Positions 32,427 to 40,318 of a DNA stretch of 49,076 nt are shown one piece after another. A program made the position numbers and the translations under genes. How positions within the stretch are numbered: the stretch's first letter is position 1; the number at the start of each line of letters is the position of its first letter. The notes beneath the pieces are model-generated. The model worked only from the letters and a program-made list of their open reading frames with translations, did not search any database and was not told where the DNA came from. Source of the stretch: Clostridia bacterium (GTDB taxonomy: Bacteria; Bacillota; Clostridia; Christensenellales; Aristaeellaceae); contig JAFWQU010000009.1 in assembly GCA_017508975.1 (NCBI GenBank), positions 1 to 49,076 of the forward strand, in the 5' to 3' direction.

Positions 32427-32581
32427 ATACCAATCTCAAGTAAGAACCGTAAATTCAGCAACAGCATGTGGCCGAAGGTCCAGGGCGATCGGAAAGCCGC
32501 CAGTCCGGCTGCGGACCTGGTCGCGCCCGCAGGCGCGAAATCTTGCTGTTGACAATGAGCATTCTAAACTGAGATCAGTAT
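32427..32581 (+). repeat. Dispersed palindromic element, copy g (complete 155-bp long form)
   Basis: Complete long copy from ATACCAATCTCAAG (32427) to CTGAGATCAGTAT (32581), differing from the 137-bp form by exactly the 18-bp insertion. Confidence 0.92.
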
Positions 32582-32591
32582 GAGATCGGTA

Positions 32592-33389
32592 TTACGGTTT
32601 CTGGGCCAGCTGCAGATCCAGGGTGTCGAAGAGGGTGACGGATCCGCCGTGCCGGTCGATGGCTTTTTCAATCTCCGAGAAGAAGGGCTCGCGGACGTGC
32701 TCCTCCATGGCGATATGGTCGGAGTAGGTGCCGAGCAGCGCCCGGTACTCGGCGGCGGAGAAGGTGCGCACCCGGGTGAACAGAGCCCAGCGGACATCCG
32801 TGAAACCGTAGCGCTCCGCGACCGCCGCCCGTGCGGCGGCCTGCTCCCGGGTGTACTCCCGGATGGGCTCCGGCTTTTTGCCGTAATGCGGGTAGTAGTA
32901 TTCCGCGTAGACGCGGTCCAGCGCGTCGAAGAGCACAGGGTTGTCCTTCGAGCGGAAGGGATGGTTCGCAAAGCGCGCGAACGCCCCACCCGGCTTCAGC
33001 AGGCGGAACACCTTCGTGTAGCCGATCGCCTCGGGAATCCAGTGGAAGGCGGAGGCGGAATAGACCAGGTCGAAAGTGTTCTCGGGGAGAGAAGCCTCCT
33101 CAAATCGGCCGGTGACGACCGAAAAGCCGGGCCAGGCGCTGAACTTCTCCCGGCACAGCTGCGCCAGCCGGTCGCCGTACTCCACGGCGGTCAGTGCGCA
33201 GCCGGTTTTCAGCACGGGCAGCGTCGCCTGGCCGCCGCCGATGCCGATCTCCAGCGCCCGGCTTTCAGCGCCCAGGGGCTGGTAGGCGAAAACTGCGTGA
33301 TACAGCTCCTCCGGATACCCGGGGCGGAATTTCGCGTAGGCGTCGGCCGCGGTGTTGAACGTCCATTCCTGGCCTTGCATCACGGACAT
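32592..33389 (-). CDS. Class I SAM-dependent methyltransferase
   Basis: The 265-residue protein starts at the ATG at 33389 (GGAGG site 11 nt upstream). It begins FNTAADAYAKFRPGYPEELY, a pattern common in small-molecule methyltransferases. Then come motif I (ALEIGIGGGQATLPVLKTG), motif II region (FDLVYSASAFHWIPEA) and LLKPGGAFARFAN. The substrate is unknown. It is a single gene converging on the repeats 3' of the beta-helix gene, and the secreted nucleotidase gene is transcribed in the same direction 79 bp upstream. Confidence 0.87.
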   Translation of the reverse strand: MSVMQGQEWTFNTAADAYAKFRPGYPEELYHAVFAYQPLGAESRALEIGIGGGQATLPVLKTGCALTAVEYGDRLAQLCREKFSAWPGFSVVTGRFEEASLPENTFDLVYSASAFHWIPEAIGYTKVFRLLKPGGAFARFANHPFRSKDNPVLFDALDRVYAEYYYPHYGKKPEPIREYTREQAAARAAVAERYGFTDVRWALFTRVRTFSAAEYRALLGTYSDHIAMEEHVREPFFSEIEKAIDRHGGSVTLFDTLDLQLAQKP

Positions 33390-33467
33390 CGGAAGAAACA
33401 CCTCCTGATCGGTTTGTGCTTTTCTGGAATTGGTGCAGAGGCTTTCGTATATGAGAACAGCGAAATG

Positions 33468-35693
33468 TCACCGATCCCCGCCGCTGTAAGCGTGGCTGAT
33501 GAAATGGGGATCGGGATCGATGGCCAGAAGGCCGCCGCTGGCTTCCGCCTCCGCGGTGAGCACGTCGATTGCGCTGACATTGTCGATTTTGCTGAACTCG
33601 ATCAGCCGCGGTGTCCCGGTCCACGCCACAAAGGGGTTGGACAGGCCGCTGTCCGGACGGTCGGTGCTGGCCACGTATTCGCTGACCGCTACCCGGACCG
33701 TCCGCTCGCACCAGCCCTCCTCCCACACGCCGCCGGAATAGATCACCTGACCGGAGGCGGTGACGAGGGTGTCAACGGTCTGATCCGTGTAGTAGACGTC
33801 AATGCCCACGATCTGGGAGAGCAGCGTCCGGCCGTTTTCGGTCAGCGCGTATTCCAGCGCCGTCAGCAGCTCTCCGAAGGTCAGCTCATAGAGGTAGACG
33901 GCATTGCCGAAGGGGAACATCGTATACACATCCGAGCGGGTGACAGGCCGCCGGTCCTTCCCGGGCTCAAGGCGCAGATCCACCCGGAGGCCGCCGTTGT
34001 TGGCAAAAGCCACGTCGGCGCCGACGATCCGCGCGAGGATGGAGGCGGTCCAGTTGCCGGCGGTAGTGGCCCGGCCGCCGCTGCCCGGAAGAGAATCATG
34101 GCGCGTGGCGGACACGGTGATGCAGCCGACCTCAATGCTCAGCAGATCCGCGATCAGACTGACCGCCTCGTCGGTCAGCGCCGCCAGGGCCTGGTCCAGC
34201 TGCGGGGCGTTTTCCTCGTTGTTGGGGAGCGGATTCACCGGGATCACCTTCGCGTTCTCCACCCCGCGGAAGACCGGCCTGCCCTGATCGGCGGAGAAGA
34301 CCAGCTTCGCGCGGACAAAGGCCCGTCCGTTGCTGGCGGGCTCCAGAAAGGGGAGCCCCCAGTCCGTTCTCTGACGGGTGCTCTGGTGCGTGTGCCCGCC
34401 GAGCACCAGGTCGATCGCCGTGTCCGGCCCCAGGCTCTCAGCGGCAAGGGCTGCGTCTTCGTGGGTCAGCAGGAGGGTCGCGTCGCAGCGGCCGCTTGCC
34501 TCCAGTTCCGCCGCCAGCGCGTTGATCCGGCCGTAGTCCGGCACAATCCGGTAGCCGATCGCGGAAAAACGCTCCGGCAGAATGCTGGTGCTGTATTCGC
34601 CCGCCATGCCGATCACCGCGACCTTCACGGGCAGCTCACGGCCCTCCCCGTCCACGGCGGTCTTCTCCAGGATGATATAATCCCGGACGAAGGGCACCTT
34701 CACGCCGCTGCGGCACAGGTTGGCGCAGAGCACCGGGACCGTGTTCACCCCGGCGGTCTCCTCCAGCTCGTAGTCCATCAGGGTGCCGTCGGGGTCCACG
34801 ACGCTCTCGATGCCCCAGTCGAACTCGTGGTTGCCGAGGGCCACCGCGTCATAGCCCATCATCGCGTAGGCAGCGGACAGGGGGTGGCCGTGGAGCAGGT
34901 TCGACACCGTGTGTCCGCAGAAAATGTCACCGCCGTCCAGAAGGATCACGCGGTCCCTCCGGCCGCCGCGGGCCCGGTTCACCTGCTCGGAGACGGCCGC
35001 CAGCAGATATCCCGTCCGGCCGCCGGAGGTCTCCGCCAGGTAGCCGTGTACATCGGAGGTCTCGAACACCGTCAGTGCGTAGCCCGTGTTCCGGACGAGC
35101 GCCTCGCCGGGCCGGCTGTCGCCCAGCCGATAGAAATGCATGATGTAGGGCGTGTTATCCGCGCCCCGTTTTCCGTAGGTGGAAAAGCAGTTTCCTCCGG
35201 CATAGTATTCCAGAAAGTAATCCCGGTAGACCGTCGTGTCCTTCTGATAGACCACATACGGATTATAGAGATACTGCTCCTCCCAAAACTGCCAGCGGGA
35301 GCAGTCCGACGGCTGTGCGGTGAAGAAGAGCTGATTCCCCGTCTCCCCGGAGGTCAGGTACCCGGCGCCGCATCTCAGGAAGATTTCGCCATCTCCGGCG
35401 TCCAGCACCTGAAAGACAGCGGTGTTCTCCGGCAGGACTGTGAGCACCTGCCGGGTGGCTGTCCGCGCCAGGGTCACCTCCGCCGGGGCCAGCCGGGTGC
35501 CGGTAGCGTCCAGGGAGACAGCCTCCTCGCCCGGACCGTGGACGATCACGATCCGGTCTCCGGCCGCCAACTCCGACGGGGCCACTTTTTCCGCTAGGAT
35601 GACCGTGTCCTCCGCCCGGCCCGGCAGCGCCGCGGTCAGCAGCAGGATCCATGCGAGCAAGACCGCGATCCCTCTCTGTGTGCTCTGCGCCAT
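33468..35693 (-). CDS. Secreted bifunctional 5'-nucleotidase/2',3'-cyclic phosphodiesterase
   Basis: The 741-residue protein has a signal peptide (MAQSTQRG...LLTAALPGRA) and about 180 residues of a separate N-terminal beta-rich region. The metallophosphatase domain carries its full set of metal ligands (TSDVHGY, DGGDIFCGH, LGNHEFDWG, LTHEDAA, LGGHTHQ). The C-terminal 5'-nucleotidase substrate domain has FANNGGLRVDL and an FPFGNAVYLYEL stretch. It probably releases phosphate and nucleosides from extracellular nucleotides. The ATG at 35693 is preferred over the one at 35702 because the AAAGG site would be too close to the latter. No C-terminal anchor is visible. Confidence 0.9.
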   Translation of the reverse strand: MAQSTQRGIAVLLAWILLLTAALPGRAEDTVILAEKVAPSELAAGDRIVIVHGPGEEAVSLDATGTRLAPAEVTLARTATRQVLTVLPENTAVFQVLDAGDGEIFLRCGAGYLTSGETGNQLFFTAQPSDCSRWQFWEEQYLYNPYVVYQKDTTVYRDYFLEYYAGGNCFSTYGKRGADNTPYIMHFYRLGDSRPGEALVRNTGYALTVFETSDVHGYLAETSGGRTGYLLAAVSEQVNRARGGRRDRVILLDGGDIFCGHTVSNLLHGHPLSAAYAMMGYDAVALGNHEFDWGIESVVDPDGTLMDYELEETAGVNTVPVLCANLCRSGVKVPFVRDYIILEKTAVDGEGRELPVKVAVIGMAGEYSTSILPERFSAIGYRIVPDYGRINALAAELEASGRCDATLLLTHEDAALAAESLGPDTAIDLVLGGHTHQSTRQRTDWGLPFLEPASNGRAFVRAKLVFSADQGRPVFRGVENAKVIPVNPLPNNEENAPQLDQALAALTDEAVSLIADLLSIEVGCITVSATRHDSLPGSGGRATTAGNWTASILARIVGADVAFANNGGLRVDLRLEPGKDRRPVTRSDVYTMFPFGNAVYLYELTFGELLTALEYALTENGRTLLSQIVGIDVYYTDQTVDTLVTASGQVIYSGGVWEEGWCERTVRVAVSEYVASTDRPDSGLSNPFVAWTGTPRLIEFSKIDNVSAIDVLTAEAEASGGLLAIDPDPHFISHAYSGGDR

Positions 35694-35726
35694 CGCACTC
35701 ATCCTTTCTGCGGTTCCGATGAATGA

Positions 35727-36278
35727 TTACTCTGCCGGCCCGGTCTCGATTCTCGTCAGATACCGGATGGGAACCTGCTTTGTCAGCCAGACCTGGTTGA
35801 CGGACAGAAAGAAATCAAAACCGTCCTCCCGCATCTTCCGGGCGTCCACACGGAAGACGACCGGCCTGCCGTGGCGCTTTCCCACATTCACGGCGGTGGC
35901 GCTGTCCGCGGAGAGATGCACGTACAGCCGCGACTTCGGAAGCAGACCCTCCCGCAGGATGGAGGACACATACTTCTCGCCGGTGCCGTGGTAGAGGACA
36001 GCCGGCGGGTCCGTCTTCTCCAGCTCTACATCCACCGTGATCGAGTGGCCCTGATTGGCCCGGATCAGCGTGTGATCCTCGTTGAAGGAATAGCGCTGCT
36101 TGCTGTCTGTGCGGACGATCTCCTCGAGCTGCGGCAGGGTCAGCGGATGCGTTTTGCTGACGCCGGCGATCAGCTGTTCCACATCGGCCCAGCCGTGCTC
36201 GTCCAGGGTGATGCCGATGACCTCCGGCTTGTGCCGGAGGATCAGCGCGATAAACTTGCTGGTCTCCTGATCGGACAT
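35727..36278 (-). CDS. kptA: RNA 2'-phosphotransferase (KptA/Tpt1 family)
   Basis: The 183-residue protein starts MSDQETSKFIALILRHKPEVIGI and has the KptA signature blocks: YSFNEDHTLIRANQGHSI, PAVLYHGTGEKYVSSILREGLLP, then LYVHLSADSATAVNVGKRHGRP. The enzyme moves an internal 2'-phosphate from RNA to NAD+. Bacteria lack the tRNA splicing pathway that uses it in eukaryotes, so the physiological substrate is unsettled. Transcribed alone from its own promoter. Confidence 0.92.
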   Translation of the reverse strand: MSDQETSKFIALILRHKPEVIGITLDEHGWADVEQLIAGVSKTHPLTLPQLEEIVRTDSKQRYSFNEDHTLIRANQGHSITVDVELEKTDPPAVLYHGTGEKYVSSILREGLLPKSRLYVHLSADSATAVNVGKRHGRPVVFRVDARKMREDGFDFFLSVNQVWLTKQVPIRYLTRIETGPAE

Positions 36279-36310
36279 AGTCGTTCAACTCCCGTTTTCT
36301 GATTGGATTC

Positions 36311-36339
36311 AGTATAGCAGAATCGCCGCAAAGAGACAA
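36311..36339 (-). promoter_or_regulatory. Promoter of kptA
   Basis: Minus-strand -35 TTGTCT (36339-36334) and -10 TATACT (36316-36311) with a 17-bp spacer, 32 bp upstream of the ATG. Confidence 0.7.
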
Positions 36340-36371
36340 CCGGCGGGGAAGGCCTGCGCAGAAAATAGCGC

Positions 36372-36399
36372 TTGACAAACGGATCCGGGAACGGATAAT
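36372..36399 (+). promoter_or_regulatory. Promoter of the YjcQ-like gene
   Basis: -35 TTGACA (36372-36377) and -10 GATAAT (36394-36399), 16-bp spacer. Confidence 0.65.
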
Positions 36400-36471
36400 A
36401 CTTTTTTGAAGAGAACGCGCACAGACTGTGCTTTCGGACGGGAGCACGGGGGAGCGGGAGGAGCGGACGGC

Positions 36472-36807
36472 ATGGCGAAAGACGATTACCACGTGATCGT
36501 ATACAAGGTTCTGGGCTATTTGTACCGGCAGCTGAAAAAAGGGGAGCCCGTGGACCCCGAGATGATCAGACCCGGCAGCAAGATTTGCCCGATCAATGAA
36601 ACCTACTGGAAATACATCCTGACCACCATGCAGGAGGAGAAACTGATCCGCGGGCTGGACATCGAGGAAGGGCAGGAGGACTTTGATCCGGACGACGAAC
36701 AGCTGAAGCGCCTGATTATCACCGTCAAGGGCATTGAGCTGCTGAGCGACAACCAGCTGGGCGATCGGGTCGACAAGCTGATCAAGGGAATCCTGAATAT
36801 CGGGTGA
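36472..36807 (+). CDS. YjcQ-like winged-helix protein
   Basis: The 111-residue protein (ATG 36472, GGGAGGAG site; the longer frame starts upstream of the ribosome site) reads MAKDDYHVIVYKVLGYLYRQLKKGEPVD, then INETYWKYILTTMQEEKLIRGLDI and LIITVKGIELLSDN. This is the winged-helix layout of the YjcQ family of Firmicutes. These are short proteins of phage or chromosomal origin with unknown role, possibly DNA binding. It lies 35 bp before the PAP2 gene and may be co-transcribed with it. Confidence 0.8.
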   Translation: MAKDDYHVIVYKVLGYLYRQLKKGEPVDPEMIRPGSKICPINETYWKYILTTMQEEKLIRGLDIEEGQEDFDPDDEQLKRLIITVKGIELLSDNQLGDRVDKLIKGILNIG

Positions 36808-36842
36808 GACCGGGAACAAGATTTAGATAAGGTGCGGTATCT

Positions 36843-37831
36843 ATGGATATTGACATTCTGCTTAGCCTGCAGACGTTCCGGAACGGAAGCGGAGCGTTCC
36901 TGGCCGATTTCCTGTCGAAGATGACCTTCCTGGGCGAACTGAACAGCGCCATCGTCATCATGGCGATCCTCTACTGGGGTGTCAGCAAGGAGCTGGACAC
37001 CTGCCTGCTGATGGGCTGGAGCGGCAACCGGCTGTGAACGGCGCCCTGAAGGTGACCGTCTGCGCCTACCGGCCCTGGATCCGGGACGCGCGGATTGTCC
37101 CGTACGGCAACAGCATCACCACGGCGACCGGCTACTCCTTCCCCAGCGGCCACACCATGAACGCGGCCTCGGTGTTCGGCGGCGGCATGGTGCGGAAGGA
37201 TCTGCCAGCGGCGCTGCGCGTGACCCTGGGGATCCTGGTGGCGCTTGTGGCCTTCAGCCGGATCTTCCTCGGCGTCCATACGCCGCAGGACGTGCTGGTC
37301 GGCGCGGCTGCCGGCTGTCTGGTGATGGTCCTGACCGCCCGGCTGATGCGCTGGGTCGCCGCGCATCCGGAGAAGGACTGGATCGTCGTCTGCGCGGGGC
37401 TCGTTCTCGCCGCCGCCCTGGCCGTGTATGCGGCCGTCAAGCCCTATCCGGCCGACTATGACGCGGAAGGCAAGCTGATCGTGGACGGCGCGAAGATGGC
37501 GAACGACACCTTCAAGGGCATCGGGTGGTGCGTGGCCTTCCTGATCGGATGGATTCTGGAGCGGCGCTTTGTCGGATTCTCGACGGACATTCCGCTGCCC
37601 CGGAAGCTGACGCGGATTGTGATCTGCCTTCTCGGCTACTATGCCGTCAGTCTGGTCCTCGTACCGCTGCTCAAGGGCTGGATCCCCGGCCCCGCCGGCA
37701 CGATGATCTCCTGCTTCTTCCAGCTGTTCAGCGTCGTCTTCCTCTTTCCCTGGTGCTTCAAGAAGCTGGAGAGAGGGGCGGATAAGCGGGAACAGACCGA
37801 AAAACTGGCCACGGAGAAGCTGAGCGCCTGA
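36843..37831 (+). pseudogene. PAP2-family phosphatase gene split by an apparent 1-bp deletion
   Basis: The first frame (36843-37037, 64 residues) encodes the N-terminal helices and ends GWSGNRL before TGA. The second (37034-37831, starting at a GTG that overlaps that TGA) encodes NGALKVTVCAYRPW and the rest. One extra G near 37033 would make one protein of about 330 residues. All three PAP2 catalytic motifs (K-x-RP in KVTVCAYRPW, PSGH in FPSGHTMN, SRIFLGVHTPQDV) are in the second part, so a functional product might come by coupled translation at the GTGA. The family dephosphorylates lipid phosphates such as undecaprenyl-PP. A true frameshift, an assembly error or a genuine gene pair remain possible. 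Confidence 0.75.
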
Positions 37832-37841
37832 CTGTAAGCAA

Positions 37842-37883
37842 AAGCCCGGAAACCCGCAGCATGTGCAGGCGTTCCGGGTTTTA
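37842..37883 (+). terminator. Intrinsic terminator after the PAP2 gene
   Basis: The stem CCCGGAA (37845-37851) / TTCCGGG (37872-37878) with a TTTT tail stands 13 bp after the stop. Confidence 0.6.
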
Positions 37884-37902
37884 TTGATAGAAGAATCGTC
37901 TT

Positions 37903-38039
37903 ATACTAATCTCAAGTAAGAATTACAAATCCAGCAACAGCATGTGACCGAAGGTCCAGGGCGATCGGAAAGCCCTGGTCGCGCCCGCAGGCGCGAAATC
38001 TCCCTGTTGACATTTAGCACACGATACTGAGATCAGTAT
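37903..38039 (+). repeat. Dispersed palindromic element, copy h (complete 137-bp short form)
   Basis: Runs from ATACTAATCTCAAG (37903) to CTGAGATCAGTAT (38039). It sits in the PAP2 direction between converging genes, after the terminator. Confidence 0.92.
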
Positions 38040-38058
38040 GATATCGAGAGAAACTGTT

Positions 38059-39063
38059 TTATCTGCCGATCACCGAAAGCGTGTGCAGCATATTGCGGAA
38101 GCGCGCGCCGATGCCCTCGGCGGCCTCGATGGAGCAGTACATCCTGGCGACAACGGTGCCATTGGCTGTGGGAATGATATAGACCTCCTGCAGCATATCC
38201 AGTGCTTCGCGGCTGCCTTTGACCCCGATCGTGCTGATGTGCGTGCAGCCCCCGGCACTGTTGAGGGTGACCGAATCCCCGATGAGATCATAATCTTTTG
38301 AGAGTTCCTCGCTGATGGACATGAAGACAGGGGTGGCGCCCGCCGGGCTGAAGCTCACCTCGAGATAGTTCTCGGGATGGCCGGGATCGTCATAGCGGGA
38401 GACAAAGCGCTCGCGGTCCGCCTCGCTGTATCGCTCGAAGGATTCGTATTCGTAGTCCATCTCGATCCCGATCGAGGCATTCCGGATGTGTTCGTAGCGG
38501 ACGGTCTCCTCCATGCCCTCGAGCATGATGACCGCCTCGGTCCGCTGGCTGGACGCTCTGCCGGCGCCGGCATAGATCCATCCGGTCGCGCCGCGCAGGC
38601 TGACGATGAGCCATTCGCCCTCATCCTTCAGGATGGGCAGGAAGGTGTCCCGGTCCAGGAAGACGGTGTTTTTGTCCAGCAGGGCGATCTTGGGGGCGGA
38701 GGTGCTGTTCCAGGCGTAGACCGGCGTGGCCGCGTCTGTCCGGTACCAGGCGGGGTCGATGGCGATGTAGTCCGCGTTTACCCAGCCGGAGGGGGAGTCC
38801 TCAGAGTCGCCCAGGACGCAGCGGGCCCAGCCGCCGGACTGCTCGGTCACAATGATCAGGTCCCGGTACTGCAGCGTCTGCACGGATTTGGAGGAGGCGC
38901 TGGGGCTCTGGCGAAGGGTCAGGCTCTCGCAGAGCACCACGGCCTGCCGGCCGATCTGTCCCTCGCCGAAGGGCGGGAGGATTTCCGCGGAGGCGCATCC
39001 GACGGTCCAGCAGACCAGCAGGATCAGGGCCAGCAGACTCATGGTTTTTTTCAGGTTGTTCAT
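38059..39063 (-). CDS. Exported SH3-type protein, possible lipoprotein
   Basis: The 334-residue protein starts MNNLKKTMSLLALILLVCWTVGCASAE. The ATG at 39063 has an AAAGGAG site; the long upstream extension is only an open frame through repeat DNA. The leader can be read as a lipoprotein signal with Cys23 (a weak TVGC box) or as a cleavage at ASA/E. Residues about 38-100 are an SH3b-like domain (VLCESLTLRQSPSASSKSVQTLQYRD, GWARCVLGDSEDSPSGWVNADYI), usual for cell-wall contact. A second beta-rich region follows. The role is unknown. The 3' end converges on repeat h. Confidence 0.78.
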   Translation of the reverse strand: MNNLKKTMSLLALILLVCWTVGCASAEILPPFGEGQIGRQAVVLCESLTLRQSPSASSKSVQTLQYRDLIIVTEQSGGWARCVLGDSEDSPSGWVNADYIAIDPAWYRTDAATPVYAWNSTSAPKIALLDKNTVFLDRDTFLPILKDEGEWLIVSLRGATGWIYAGAGRASSQRTEAVIMLEGMEETVRYEHIRNASIGIEMDYEYESFERYSEADRERFVSRYDDPGHPENYLEVSFSPAGATPVFMSISEELSKDYDLIGDSVTLNSAGGCTHISTIGVKGSREALDMLQEVYIIPTANGTVVARMYCSIEAAEGIGARFRNMLHTLSVIGR

Positions 39064-39096
39064 GGTGATAACTCCTTTCTGTTTGGAAGCAAGGAC

Positions 39097-39141
39097 GGCC
39101 CCTCTGCCGCTGGCGCGGCATCTCCCCAGCAAGCTGGGGCG
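39097..39141 (-). repeat. Second dispersed hairpin type, minus copy
   Basis: GCCCCAGCTTGCTGGGGAGAT, then GCC...GGC and AGAGGGGCC on the minus strand. It is the inverted counterpart of the copy at 39273-39313. The element resembles GGGGAG/CTCCCC hairpins seen in many gut Firmicutes. Confidence 0.75.
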
Positions 39142-39153
39142 ACTGAAGAGAGG

Positions 39154-39216
39154 TTCCGCGCCTGCAGGCACGGCCAGAGGGCTTTCCGATCGCCCTCTGG
39201 ACTCCTTCGGGGATGC
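39154..39216 (-). repeat. Dispersed palindromic element, copy i (divergent)
   Basis: Minus-orientation variant: stem arm CCAGAGGGC in place of CCAGGGC, and the loop retains GATCGGAAA. It lies between the two copies of the second hairpin type. Confidence 0.75.
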
Positions 39217-39272
39217 ACCTTTTTGGAGTGTTCGGGTCAGCGGTGTTAAGTCCATTGTCCAGTAACCTGTGC

Positions 39273-39313
39273 TGCCCCAGCTTGCTGGGGAGGTGCCCGA
39301 AGGGCGGAGGGGC
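39273..39313 (+). repeat. Second dispersed hairpin type, plus copy
   Basis: GCCCCAGCTTGCTGGGGAGGT followed by GCCCGAAGGGC and GGAGGGGCC. It is the inverted partner of 39097-39141; the two enclose about 130 bp including copy i. Confidence 0.75.
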
Positions 39314-39355
39314 CGTTTATTCCGCGCTGTCTCCGAACCTCCAAAGGAGGATGCT

Positions 39356-39411
39356 GCCGAAGGTCCAGGGCGATCGGAAAGCCCTGGTCGCGGCCCGCAG
39401 GCCGCGAAACG
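39356..39411 (+). repeat. Dispersed palindromic element, copy j (short core)
   Basis: Core only, plus orientation (GGTCCAGGGCGATCGG, GCCCTGG, CGCGGCC-CGCA-GGCCGCG). The 39064-39421 stretch has no gene and consists almost wholly of copies i, j and the second hairpin pair. Confidence 0.85.
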
Positions 39412-39421
39412 TTTTCCACCT

Positions 39422-39997
39422 TTACGGTTTGCACAGCAGTTCCTTCTGCCGGAGCAGCAGCTCCCGGATCTGGCGGAACTCGCTTGCGCCGGTGGGCTCG
39501 GCCTCGCGGGCGGGCCGGACGGACCGGCGCTCGTCAATGGCTGCGGTGTACTTCGCGAGGGCTTTCCGGATTTCGGAGACGGATGCCCTGTCCGGGAGGG
39601 TCAGCTTTCCGGCCTCGTCGTAGGCCTGCATCTCCTCCAGCGTGGCGATCAGCTCGTCGAGGGCTTCCCCGTCGACCATGCCCTTCTCGGCGGACTGGAT
39701 GTATTCCAGCAGCATCTCGTCCAGCGCGTCGCAGCTGCGGTTGATGTCCGCGGCCTCCTTCTCCGCCGCGAAATCCTCCCGGGTCTTCCCGCGATTGCGG
39801 AACTTCTTCCGGATCCACATCGCCGCGGCGGTGAGAATCCCGAGGCAGGTGTCGGTGGCGGCGGCATCCAGGACGGCGTCCGCGTCAACCCGGTTCGCCG
39901 AGCCGTCCTCGTGGGCGGCCTGCCAGAGCTTCCGCCCGGCGCTGAGTTTGGCGGTCAAATCCGGATGCATCTCCAGATTCAAGCCGGTTTGGATCAT
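39422..39997 (-). CDS. Helical protein of unknown function
   Basis: The 191-residue protein starts MIQTGLNLEMHPDLT; the ATG at 39997 is preferred over 40006 because AGGAAGGA would abut the latter. The chain is almost all helix with high Glu/Arg/Ala content (REDFAAEKEAADINRSCDALDEMLLEYI, LDELIATLEEMQAYDEAG). One hydrophobic patch (TCLGILTAAAMWIRKKF) is a possible short membrane segment. I do not recognise the family, and no conserved catalytic motif is visible. It lies alone, divergent from the membrane protein gene at 40319. Confidence 0.6.
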   Translation of the reverse strand: MIQTGLNLEMHPDLTAKLSAGRKLWQAAHEDGSANRVDADAVLDAAATDTCLGILTAAAMWIRKKFRNRGKTREDFAAEKEAADINRSCDALDEMLLEYIQSAEKGMVDGEALDELIATLEEMQAYDEAGKLTLPDRASVSEIRKALAKYTAAIDERRSVRPAREAEPTGASEFRQIRELLLRQKELLCKP

Positions 39998-40233
39998 ATT
40001 CGTCATTCCTTCCTGAGATCATTGGTGCGGCCGGCTGGCCCGTTCACCAGTATACCACACAGGACAACAGGCCGCCAGGGGAAGGAGCAGCTTCACGCAG
40101 CCCCTCCAACGTTTATACGCTCTGAATCGCCGACGGGAATCCTTCCGGGACAGAAAAGTTCCGTCCAGAGAACGATCCGGCGCGGCGTTTTATTGCACCG
40201 GAAGCTGTTTGAGCGGAAAATTTTCTGAAACGG

Positions 40234-40261
40234 TTGCAAGTTTCGTTTATTTGTTCATAAT
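40234..40261 (+). promoter_or_regulatory. Likely promoter of the six-helix membrane protein
   Basis: -35 TTGCAA (40234-40239), 16-bp spacer, -10 CATAAT (40256-40261). The 40007-40318 spacer between the divergent genes otherwise shows only a TATACT-like box for the minus gene; no small gene was found. Confidence 0.5.
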
Positions 40262-40318
40262 AAGAATGGAATGCTTCTCTGTGTGTGATTCTATGGATTC
40301 ATAAGGGAGGATTGTACC

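Noticed and set aside
32580-35597. Plus-strand open frame of about 1000 codons
   Set aside because: It lies opposite the methyltransferase and nucleotidase genes, which have clear motifs. Such long antisense frames are an effect of high GC at third codon positions.
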